This document shows positions 1 to 6,055 of a stretch of DNA of 8,103 nt, piece after piece; position 1 is the stretch's first letter; each line of letters starts with the position of its first letter. Source of the stretch: Methylococcaceae bacterium UBA659 (lineage in GTDB: Bacteria; Pseudomonadota; Gammaproteobacteria; Methylococcales; Methylomonadaceae); the NCBI GenBank assembly GCA_002299495.1, contig DBNZ01000070.1:1-8103 (forward strand), in the 5' to 3' direction. The position numbers were made by a program, and so were the translations under genes. The notes under the pieces are model-generated. The model saw only the letters and a list, made by a program, of their open reading frames with translations. It was not told the origin of the DNA and ran no database searches.

Positions 1-55
1 AGGGATTACCCTCTCCTGTTTCGTTCTTCGTTCGGCCTCAACTTAAGCCTAAGTG

Positions 56-541
56 CTAACCATGCTTCATGATCCGCGCCTTTTCCCGCTGCCAATCCCG
101 ATCCTTAGCGGTGGCTCGTTTGTCATGCAATTGCTTGCCCTTAGCCAAACCTATTTCCAGTTTGGCCCGGCCATGCTTCCAATACATTTGTAATGGTATA
201 AGGGTGTAACCTTTGCGTTCCACGGCGCCTATCAACTTGTTCAATTCGTGCCGGTTCAGCAACAGTTTTTTCATCCGCACCGCATCAGGATTGACATGGG
301 TGGAGGCCGAAACCAACGGCGAAATATGCGCCCCAGAAAGCCACGCCTCACCCCTTTTTATGACAACATAGCTTTCCTTTAACTGCACCCTGCCCTCGCG
401 CAGGCTTTTTACTTCCCAGCCTTCCAGCACCAATCCTGCTTCCAGCCGCTCTTCAATAAAATACTCATGCCGCGCTTGACGATTGACGGCGATGGTATTG
501 TTCTGCTGGGTCTTATTCTTCTTTGACTTCTTTTCGGCCAT
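56..541 (-). CDS. smpB: SsrA-binding protein SmpB (tmRNA partner)
   Basis: SmpB binds the tRNA-like part of tmRNA and brings it to ribosomes stalled on broken mRNAs, so that the nascent chain is tagged for degradation and the ribosome is released; it acts in the cytoplasm. The 161-residue product has the usual family length. It shows a lysine-rich N-terminus (residues 3-10), then RQARHEYFIEE near residues 21-31, the barrel motif GWEVKSLR (41-48), and the signature GLAKGKQLHDKR (131-142). The basic C-terminal tail (about 147-161, ending ARIMKHG) is the part known to enter the empty mRNA channel. The ATG at 541 gives the family N-terminus, although no strong Shine-Dalgarno stands before it. It is transcribed away from the transporter-ratA-rnfH group; smpB opposite ratA-rnfH is a typical gammaproteobacterial arrangement. 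The ssrA gene is not visible in the 55 bases beyond it. Identification is secure. Confidence 0.97.
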   Translation of the reverse strand: MAEKKSKKNKTQQNNTIAVNRQARHEYFIEERLEAGLVLEGWEVKSLREGRVQLKESYVVIKRGEAWLSGAHISPLVSASTHVNPDAVRMKKLLLNRHELNKLIGAVERKGYTLIPLQMYWKHGRAKLEIGLAKGKQLHDKRATAKDRDWQREKARIMKHG

Positions 542-572
542 GAAATGGGGTTATTTTTATCTGACGTATCGG

Positions 573-578
573 TATAAT
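573..578 (+). promoter_or_regulatory. Candidate -10 box (TATAAT) for the transporter-ratA-rnfH unit
   Basis: A perfect TATAAT lies in the AT-rich 88-base divergent gap between smpB and the transporter, about 50 bases before the transporter ATG. No good -35 box sits 16-18 bases upstream (the best is TTATTT at 551-556), so an activator or another sigma factor could be involved. On the opposite strand, TAAAAT (complement of 585-590) could serve smpB. Both calls are by eye only. Confidence 0.4.
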
Positions 579-617
579 CTCCTCATTTTACCTGATTATT
601 ACATCGCATGAGTTTTT

Positions 618-621
618 GAGG
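618..621 (+). promoter_or_regulatory. Ribosome binding site of the transporter gene
   Basis: GAGG sits eight bases before the ATG at 630. This supports that start over the upstream ATG at 608, which opens only a three-codon frame. Confidence 0.65.
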
Positions 622-629
622 CGCTCTGA

Positions 630-1988
630 ATGGATATAAAAACATCACCACATGGCGAATGGTCTTCACGCCTGGCATTTATCATCGCCGCTACCGGGTC
701 GGCCGTAGGTTTAGGCAACATCTGGAAATTCCCCTACATCACCGGAGAAAATGGCGGCGGCGCTTTCGTCTTGGTCTATTTGCTGTGTGTGCTGATGGTG
801 GGCATACCTATCATGATGGCGGAAACCTTGTTGGGTCGTCGTGGACGGAAAAACCCCATTGATACCATGAAAGATTTGGCCGAAGAGGCCGTGGCCGATC
901 CGAAATGGCGACATTTAGGCGGTTTGGGCATCATCGCCGGTTTCCTGATCCTATCCTATTACAGCGTCATTGCCGGTTGGGCTTGTGCCTATGTGCTGAA
1001 GGCGTTTAACGGCAGCTTTTTCGATGCCGATAGCGTCGCTATCAAAGCCATGTTCGATGGTTTTATAGCCAGTCCTGGCGAATTGATGTTCTGGCATACC
1101 TTGTTTTTGACGGCTACCCTGTTGATCGTCATGCGGGGCATTAACGAGGGTTTTGAAAAGGCCTTAGGCTGGATGATACCCGGCTTGTTCGTGTTGATGG
1201 TTTTCCTATTGGGTTATGCGATGACCACCGAAGGCTATTTCCAGGGTCTGCATTTTTTGTTCAACCCGGATTTCAGTAAATTGACCGGCAACTCGGTGTT
1301 AATCGCATTAGGCCAAGCATTTTTCTCGTTAGGTTTAGGCATGGGTTCCATTTTAATTTACGGCTCGTACCTGCCAAAAAACGTGTCCATCGCCAACACC
1401 TCCATCATTGTCGCCGCCGCCGACACCTTGGTGGCCTTGCTGGCCGGATTGGTGATTTTTCCGTTGGTTTTCAGTTATGGTCTAAACCCTAGCTCAGGGC
1501 CAGGATTGATTTTTGAAACCTTGCCCATCGCTTTTGGCAATATGACCGGCGGCTGGTTGTTTGGCGTGCTGTTTTTTATCATGCTGGTGTTCGCCGCGCT
1601 CTCCTCCTCGATTGCCTTGATCGAACCGGCCATCACCTGGCTGGTGGAAGCCAAAGGCATGAGCCGGGGCCAAGCCTGCTTGTGGGCTGGATTGGCGGCT
1701 TGGGTATTGGGTTTGGTTACGTTATTTTCTTTCAACCAATGGTCATCATTTAAACTATTTGGATGCACCTTATTTGAATTGATCGACTACATAACCTCCA
1801 ACTTAATGCTGCCCATCGGTGGTTTTGCCATCGCCATTTTCGTCGGCTGGATCATGAAACAGGAACACAGCCAACAAGAACTGGCCTTAACCGACACCAA
1901 AAATCATCAAATCTGGCGATGGTTAACCCGTTATATCGCCCCGGCAGCAGTGTTTTTGATATTTTTAGACGCTATCGGGATGCTGTAA
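630..1988 (+). CDS. Sodium-dependent transporter, neurotransmitter:sodium symporter (SNF/LeuT) family
   Basis: An inner-membrane secondary transporter that by family uses the sodium gradient to import an amino acid or similar small amine; the actual substrate is not readable. The 452-residue product matches bacterial members with 11 rather than 12 helices, and I count about 11 hydrophobic segments. Helix 1 carries the family signature GSAVGLGNIWKFPY (residues 23-36); A25 and N30 align with LeuT Na+-site residues A22 and N27. It is followed by ENGGGAFVLVY (40-50) and GIPIMMAE (58-65). The unwound helix 6 motif GQAFFSLGLGMGS and the helix 8 motif SSSIALIEPA are present. The position equivalent to LeuT gate residue R30 is lysine (K33). 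Its TAA overlaps the ratA ATG by one base, so the two are probably co-transcribed and translationally coupled. Insertion of a transporter between smpB and ratA departs from the E. coli order. Confidence 0.93.
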   Translation: MDIKTSPHGEWSSRLAFIIAATGSAVGLGNIWKFPYITGENGGGAFVLVYLLCVLMVGIPIMMAETLLGRRGRKNPIDTMKDLAEEAVADPKWRHLGGLGIIAGFLILSYYSVIAGWACAYVLKAFNGSFFDADSVAIKAMFDGFIASPGELMFWHTLFLTATLLIVMRGINEGFEKALGWMIPGLFVLMVFLLGYAMTTEGYFQGLHFLFNPDFSKLTGNSVLIALGQAFFSLGLGMGSILIYGSYLPKNVSIANTSIIVAAADTLVALLAGLVIFPLVFSYGLNPSSGPGLIFETLPIAFGNMTGGWLFGVLFFIMLVFAALSSSIALIEPAITWLVEAKGMSRGQACLWAGLAAWVLGLVTLFSFNQWSSFKLFGCTLFELIDYITSNLMLPIGGFAIAIFVGWIMKQEHSQQELALTDTKNHQIWRWLTRYIAPAAVFLIFLDAIGML

Positions 1989-2419
1989 TGACTTTGGTAC
2001 AAAAAAGCGCGCTTGTTAAATTTTCCGCCCAACAAATGTTTGATCTGGTGAATGACATCGAATCCTATCCGCAATTTTTGCCGTGGTGCAGCGGTAGCCG
2101 TATCCTAAAACGCGGAGATGATTACGTCGAAGCGGAATTGATGATTAGCAAAGGTGGATTTAAAAAATCGTTTTCAACCCGAAACAAGATAGACCTGGGT
2201 GGAAAAATCACCGTTTCCTTGTTGGACGGCCCGTTTACCCGCTTGGAAGGGGTTTGGAATTTCATGCCCCTGCGCGAAGACGCCAGTAAAATCAGTCTGG
2301 ACTTGGAATTTGAGATGTCGGGAAAATTGGCCAGCCTAGCCTTTGGCGCCGTTTTCAACCAAATTTGCAACACCATGGTCAGTTCGTTTACCAACCGGGC
2401 CAAGCAAGTTTATGCCTGA
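1988..2419 (+). CDS. ratA: RatA/Coq10-type START-domain protein
   Basis: A small cytoplasmic protein of the polyketide-cyclase/START superfamily, related to mitochondrial Coq10. In E. coli the homologue was described as RatA, a toxin that blocks 50S-30S association; members are also annotated as ubiquinone-binding, so the true role is unsettled. The 143-residue product carries the family hallmark SYPQFLPWCSGS (residues 26-37) after an N-terminal strand and helix. It has the expected central sheet and a long C-terminal helix ending NRAKQVYA. I chose the ATG at 1988, which overlaps the transporter stop as TAATG, over the in-frame ATG at 1919. The longer form would add 23 residues lying inside the transporter gene and unlike the family. 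Its end overlaps rnfH by eight bases. Calling this a toxin-antitoxin pair with rnfH would be an over-reading; both are core genes here. Confidence 0.92.
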   Translation: MTLVQKSALVKFSAQQMFDLVNDIESYPQFLPWCSGSRILKRGDDYVEAELMISKGGFKKSFSTRNKIDLGGKITVSLLDGPFTRLEGVWNFMPLREDASKISLDLEFEMSGKLASLAFGAVFNQICNTMVSSFTNRAKQVYA

Positions 2420-2696
2420 AGGCGAAATCAAGGTGGAACTGGCTTATGCCACGCCAGACCGCCAACTTGTGATAAGCGTTTCACTCCCGTTGGGAAGTAC
2501 GGTACAAGACGCCCTTAATGCCGTAAAAATCCACGAGCTTTGTCCGGAATTGGACAGGGAAAACTTGATAACAGGGGTTTTTTCCAAAGTTTGTGGCATG
2601 AACCGCCCATTAAAAGCAGGCGACAGAGTGGAAATTTATCGTCCTTTAGTCAATAACCCCAAAGAAACCAGAAGGCAAAGAGCCTACCATAAATAA
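2412..2696 (+). CDS. rnfH: RnfH family protein (ubiquitin-like beta-grasp fold)
   Basis: A 94-residue protein of the RnfH/YfjF family, whose function is not firmly known. The name comes from association with rnf electron-transport genes in some bacteria, but no rnf genes are in this window. Visible family features are the N-terminal strand KVELAYATPDRQ (residues 7-18), the helix around GSTVQDALNAV, the acidic LCPELD stretch, and the C-terminal GDRVEIYRPLVNNPKETRRQRA (70-91), the most conserved part of the family. The ATG at 2412 is chosen because it gives the normal N-terminus. An in-frame ATG at 2343 would add 23 residues read out of frame through ratA. The eight-base overlap with ratA implies translational coupling. 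In E. coli bamE lies close by; here no bamE follows and the next gene is convergent. Confidence 0.92.
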   Translation: MPEGEIKVELAYATPDRQLVISVSLPLGSTVQDALNAVKIHELCPELDRENLITGVFSKVCGMNRPLKAGDRVEIYRPLVNNPKETRRQRAYHK

Positions 2697-2755
2697 CCTT
2701 TGCGGCTAAAACCATAGCCCAAACTATTCAAGTGAGGAAGCCTAATCGTGGGACT

Positions 2756-2772
2756 AAACAAATAGTTTGTTT
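2756..2772. repeat. Small hairpin downstream of rnfH
   Basis: AAACAAA, TAG, TTTGTTT forms a perfect 7-base inverted repeat with a 3-base loop, about 60 bases past the rnfH stop. Its right arm also overlaps a second inverted repeat: CAAACTATT at 2720-2728 matches AATAGTTTG at 2761-2769. The two pairings are mutually exclusive. The A/T-rich stem and absence of a following T tract make it a weak terminator candidate. Confidence 0.35.
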
Positions 2773-2773
2773 C

Positions 2774-2834
2774 GGCATTTCTTGGCGCGGCTGTGACGCA
2801 AATCAAAGTGCTACAGCAAAAGCCGGGAAATGCT
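2774..2834 (+). repeat. Long imperfect inverted repeat able to fold as one ~60-base hairpin
   Basis: Bases 2775-2786 pair with 2822-2833 over 12 positions, including two G-U pairs if read as plus-strand RNA, and 2774/2834 adds a G-U. Inside the loop, GCTGT at 2790-2794 pairs with ACAGC at 2813-2817, and GCA at 2798-2800 with TGC at 2809-2811. The wobble pairs become A-C mismatches on the minus strand, so folding favours plus-strand RNA, that is, the 3' region of the rnfH transcript. Possible roles are 3'-end protection, a terminator without U tract, a small RNA, or a decayed miniature element. Confidence 0.4.
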
Positions 2835-2907
2835 CAAGTATTCCGTCATGTTATTAATGCTGAAATGGAATGGCGATTTAGAAACTATATTATTTTAACA
2901 ATGCCAT

Positions 2908-2930
2908 GCGGCGAAGGCACCGCTCCCACA
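2908..2930 (-). repeat. REP-like palindromic element
   Basis: Read on the minus strand, the segment begins TGTGGGAG and continues into a hairpin with stem GCGGTG/CGCCGC (one G-T wobble) and a CCTT loop. A GTGGGAG head joined to a GC-rich palindrome is the layout of REP sequences in Pseudomonas and related gammaproteobacteria, which are spread by RAYT (TnpA-REP) transposases. It lies in a convergent intergenic gap, a usual place for REPs. Only one copy is visible in this window, so the repeated nature is inferred. Confidence 0.45.
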
Positions 2931-2972
2931 CCGAGCTTTCATTTTCCGAGATAATGCCTAGCTTCGTGAGCG

Positions 2973-4463
2973 TTATTTTCCCAAATCGGCCAAAATCTTG
3001 TCCCTGACCAACTGCCCCGACAACGTTACCATCGGCATGCCGCCGCCCGGATTGACGCTGCCGCCGACAAAGTACAGGTTTTTAAAGCGGCCACTGCGTT
3101 GCGGGGCTTTGAAACCCAGGTTTTTAAAGCGGTCGGCAACCACGCCATAAATCGAGCCTTGGTTGGAGTAATAGTTGGCCTCAATATCCAACGGTGTCCA
3201 GAATTCCTCGCAGACGATGTACTGGCGTAGGCCAGTCAAGCCCATGCGTTCCAATTTCACTAGCACCCGCTCGCGCAAAGCCAGGTAATCGTCTTGGGAA
3301 TAAGGTTTGTCGTGGTGCAAATGCGGGATATGCGGCAGTACTTTAATGATGTCGCAGCCCTCGGGGGCTTGGGACGGGTCTGTGCGTACCGGGGCGACCA
3401 GGTAGATGGTCGGGTCTTCGGAAAGCTGGTTTTGGTGGAATACCGCGTCGAAATGGCGTTTCGGATTGTTGGAGTAGAAAAAATTATGGTGCGCCAGTTG
3501 CGGGTAGATACGGCTGACGCCCAGATGCAGCACCAAACCAGAGCAACTGGGGGCGAAACGTTGTAATGGCCGCAGTTCGGCCTCGTCGGCGTTGAGCAGT
3601 TTGCGCAACGCGGGGATGACTTCCATGTTCGACACCAGAATGTCGGACCGCAGGATATCACCATTGGCCAAGGCCACGCCGGTGGCTTTCGCACCGTCAT
3701 GCTGGATCGCGGTGACTTCGGTGTTAAGCCTGAACTCAACGCCCAATTCCAAGGCCAGACGTTGCAACGCCCGCGCCAGTTGGTACATGCCGCCTGCGAC
3801 GTAGTACAGGCCGTAACCAAATTGGATGTACGGCAACAGGTTCATCAACGCGGGGGCATCGTAAGGCGAGGAACCGACATATTTAATGAAGTAGTTCAAG
3901 ACATCGACCAGCTTTTCGTCCTTAATGAAGCGGCGCACACCTTGGTCCGTGGTGCGGAACACGTCGAACGCGGTTAGGCTACGGAGCGGTCCGTAGTGGC
4001 GGAGCAATTGCCAAAAGCTGTCCAATCCCTTGGCGAAATAACCGGCTTCGGTCACTGCACACAATTGCTTGGAATAAGCCAGGAAGCGGTCGAACTGGAG
4101 GGGGACATCCGGGCCCAGTTTGGTGAGTTCTTGCCGCATCAACGCCGGGTCAGACGACAAGTCCAAGGTGGTGCCGTCCTCGAAAAAATTGCGCCAATGC
4201 GGGCTGACCGGCACGAAGCGGACGTAATCCTCCCTGTTCTTGCCGGCGCGGCTGAACAGGGCGTCGAAAATTTGCGGCATGGTCAGTATCGACGGTCCCA
4301 AGTCGAAACTGAAACCGCCGCGTTCCAGGACGTTAAGCTTGCCGCCGATTTTGGCGTTTTTTTCCACCACGGTTACGGCGAAGCCTTCGGTGGCCAAAGA
4401 AATAGCGGCGGACAAACCGCCCAAGCCCGCTCCGATGATGACGACACGCTGGTTGCGTTGCAT
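2973..4463 (-). CDS. crtNb: C30 carotenoid oxygenase CrtNb (CrtP-like, diapolycopene terminal-methyl oxidase)
   Basis: A FAD-dependent enzyme of the phytoene desaturase (CrtI/CrtN) superfamily, probably membrane-associated. By homology it oxidises the terminal methyl groups of 4,4'-diapolycopene or a related C30 carotenoid to aldehydes. The 496-residue product has an N-terminal dinucleotide-binding fold with GAGLGG at residues 11-16 and the ribose-binding E34, followed by IGGK (39-42) and FDLGPSILTMP. The C-terminal FAD motif is NLYFVGGSVNPGGGMP (462-477). The GPSILTMP and SVNPGGGMP forms match what I recall of the second CrtN paralogue (CrtN2/CrtNb) of Methylomonas sp. 16a, rather than the desaturase encoded first in this operon. 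It is the last gene of the operon. Its ATG directly follows the ald TAA in the same frame, with GGGGG six bases before the TAA-ATG junction's ATG as a probable ribosome site. Exact product (mono- or dialdehyde) is not readable. Confidence 0.88.
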   Translation of the reverse strand: MQRNQRVVIIGAGLGGLSAAISLATEGFAVTVVEKNAKIGGKLNVLERGGFSFDLGPSILTMPQIFDALFSRAGKNREDYVRFVPVSPHWRNFFEDGTTLDLSSDPALMRQELTKLGPDVPLQFDRFLAYSKQLCAVTEAGYFAKGLDSFWQLLRHYGPLRSLTAFDVFRTTDQGVRRFIKDEKLVDVLNYFIKYVGSSPYDAPALMNLLPYIQFGYGLYYVAGGMYQLARALQRLALELGVEFRLNTEVTAIQHDGAKATGVALANGDILRSDILVSNMEVIPALRKLLNADEAELRPLQRFAPSCSGLVLHLGVSRIYPQLAHHNFFYSNNPKRHFDAVFHQNQLSEDPTIYLVAPVRTDPSQAPEGCDIIKVLPHIPHLHHDKPYSQDDYLALRERVLVKLERMGLTGLRQYIVCEEFWTPLDIEANYYSNQGSIYGVVADRFKNLGFKAPQRSGRFKNLYFVGGSVNPGGGMPMVTLSGQLVRDKILADLGK

Positions 4464-6044
4464 TTAATACCCCCGATGCCAAGTGATGGCGTGTTTAAAA
4501 TTCTGCCAGCGCTGTTTGAGGTTGAGTGTGGCATACCCGCGCATGGCCACCAACGCAGCCAAGTTGCGACAGGCGCGTTGCTGGCAGGTGCCCGCGCCAA
4601 AGAAAAAATCCAGATAGCCCTTAAGCTGTTGGTAGCGTTCCTGGCTGTAGGGGAACCAATTCGGCTCTTGGTCGCATTGGCCGGTATTGGCCAGTTCGCT
4701 GACCGGGTAAGTGAAGGCCAACAACCCCTCCGGCCCACGTTGGCGGCCAAAGCCGCTGCTGCCAACCCCGCCAAACGGCAGCCCAGGATGGCCGATGTTT
4801 TTGATGACATCATTGACCGCGAAATTGCCCACCCGCAACTGTCGGCCTATGCGGCGGCCTTTTGCCAAATCGCTAGTCCAAATGCTGGCATTGAGGCCAT
4901 GGCGGCTGGCGTTGGCCCATTCCAGGGCTTGGTTTTCGGTATTGAACGGCATAACCGGCAATAACGGCCCGAAGGTTTCCTCTTGCATCACCGCCATGCC
5001 GTGGTCAACGTCCCAAAGCACCACCGGCGCCAAGCGGTTACCGTCGCGCTTGAGTTCGCCGGATGCCTTAGCGCCTTTGCGCAGGGCATCGTGGTAATGG
5101 GCCTCGACTAGGCCGAATTGGCCAAGGACAGCGCCCAAATCGCCGTCAAGCCCAAACTTTAGCGTGGCCGTGTTGGCGCAAACCGCCTCGATAAAGGCCG
5201 GATAAACACTTTGCTCAACATAGCAACGCTCCACCGACACGCACACTTGGCCGTTGTTGCAAAACGCGCCGTAAACCGCAGCCTTCGCGGCCCGTTCCAG
5301 ATGGGCGTCGGCAAATACCAGCATGGCATCCTTGCCGCCCAATTCCAAAATCACCGGCACTGGATGCTGGGCGGCGGCGGCCATGACTTTCCGCCCGGTC
5401 GCCGCGCTGCCGGTAAAACAGACCAAATCCGGCGCGGCGGCGATCAGTTGCCCCCCCGCTTGGCCATCGCCATAAGCAATTTGCAGCAACCGTTCCGGCA
5501 AGCCCAGTTCCTGGAATAAGGACAAGATCACGGCGCCGATCGGCAAGGATAATTCCGACGGTTTGGCGATGACGCCGTTGCCCGCGAACAAGGCCGACAG
5601 CAACGGGGTCATGGTCAATTGGAACGGGAAATTCCACGGCGAGATGACGGCCACCACGCCAAAGGCCCGCCGGTGCACCGTGGCCGAAGACCCCGGAAAC
5701 AACAACGGCGAAGTTTGCCGGACTTGGCTGGCCAACAGGCGGGGGGCGTGGCGTTGGTAATAATCGAGCAGGCTGATGACCGGGTAAATTTCGCCCAACA
5801 AGGCTTCGGTGCGGGTTTTGCCGGTGAGGGCGCAAATGAGGTCAACCAGTTCGTCCAAACGCCGGAACATGACCGCCCGCAAGCCACCTAGAATTTGCGT
5901 GCGTCTGACCACGGGCATGGTCAACCAACTCTGCTGGGCATCGCGTGCCTGCGCCATCATCAAGGCGATTTCCCGGCTGCCACTGGCCAGGTACTCGCCC
6001 ATGATATGGCCGTCAACCGGCGAACAAACGGTGAATGAAGTCAT
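4464..6044 (-). CDS. ald: NAD(P)-dependent aldehyde dehydrogenase of the C30 carotenoid operon (diapolycopene-al/dial dehydrogenase)
   Basis: It probably oxidises the aldehyde ends made by CrtNb to carboxylates, giving C30 carotenoic acids. From the ATG at 6044 it is 526 residues. Hallmarks of the ALDH superfamily are SPWNFP (135-140, N138), the coenzyme lysine in AKPSE (K161), GSAATG (212-217), the general base E234 in ELGGKD, the nucleophile C268 in NNGQVC, EETFGP (355-360) and PFGGVGSSGFGR (423-434). I prefer 6044 to the in-frame ATG at 6095, because the longer form would add 17 residues overlapping the end of crtN and place extra sequence before the normal SPVDG start. The ribosome site is weak (CTGG only), so translation may depend on crtN, 11 bases upstream. 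About 70 residues follow the catalytic core, including a hydrophobic stretch near 477-484; this may help membrane binding. Family membership is certain; the substrate is inferred from the operon. Confidence 0.88.
   Translation of the reverse strand: MTSFTVCSPVDGHIMGEYLASGSREIALMMAQARDAQQSWLTMPVVRRTQILGGLRAVMFRRLDELVDLICALTGKTRTEALLGEIYPVISLLDYYQRHAPRLLASQVRQTSPLLFPGSSATVHRRAFGVVAVISPWNFPFQLTMTPLLSALFAGNGVIAKPSELSLPIGAVILSLFQELGLPERLLQIAYGDGQAGGQLIAAAPDLVCFTGSAATGRKVMAAAAQHPVPVILELGGKDAMLVFADAHLERAAKAAVYGAFCNNGQVCVSVERCYVEQSVYPAFIEAVCANTATLKFGLDGDLGAVLGQFGLVEAHYHDALRKGAKASGELKRDGNRLAPVVLWDVDHGMAVMQEETFGPLLPVMPFNTENQALEWANASRHGLNASIWTSDLAKGRRIGRQLRVGNFAVNDVIKNIGHPGLPFGGVGSSGFGRQRGPEGLLAFTYPVSELANTGQCDQEPNWFPYSQERYQQLKGYLDFFFGAGTCQQRACRNLAALVAMRGYATLNLKQRWQNFKHAITWHRGY
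4470..4474 (-). promoter_or_regulatory. Ribosome binding site of crtNb inside the end of ald
   Basis: On the minus strand GGGGG lies within the last codons of ald, six bases before the crtNb ATG. It could recruit ribosomes or hold those that have just terminated at the adjoining TAA, so translation of the two genes is likely coupled. Confidence 0.5.
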
Positions 6045-6055
6045 CCAGAATGGGT

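Larger units (their letters stand above)
2697..2972. other. Convergent intergenic region with several inverted repeats, no gene seen
   Basis: The space between the converging 3' ends of rnfH and crtNb has no plausible coding frame. It contains three palindromic structures, listed separately, and an A/T-rich stretch around 2881-2900. No classic intrinsic terminator (GC-rich stem followed by a T run) is visible on either strand, so how the two units terminate is unclear. Confidence 0.6.

Noticed and set aside
1..55. Possible ssrA (tmRNA) gene or terminator next to smpB
   Set aside because: The 55 bases show no tRNA-like acceptor end or tag frame. The only inverted repeat (ACTTA at 41-45 with TAAGT at 50-54) is too short and A/T-rich to call.
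1919..1987. Longer N-terminus for ratA
   Set aside because: The additional 23 residues overlap the transporter and do not resemble the family; the TAATG overlap favours the start at 1988.
1988..2696. RatA-RnfH as a toxin-antitoxin module
   Set aside because: This pair is a conserved core gene neighbourhood in gammaproteobacteria; the toxin label rests on limited E. coli work and nothing here suggests a mobile addiction module.
3996..4964. A 322-codon plus-strand open frame
   Set aside because: It lies antisense across crtNb and ald, both with clear catalytic motifs. The product has no recognisable domain and is explained by the GC-rich codon pattern of the opposite strand.
5215..5835. A 206-codon minus-strand frame
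   Set aside because: It is an alternative frame of ald, arginine- and glycine-rich and without motifs; the real frame contains the ALDH active site.
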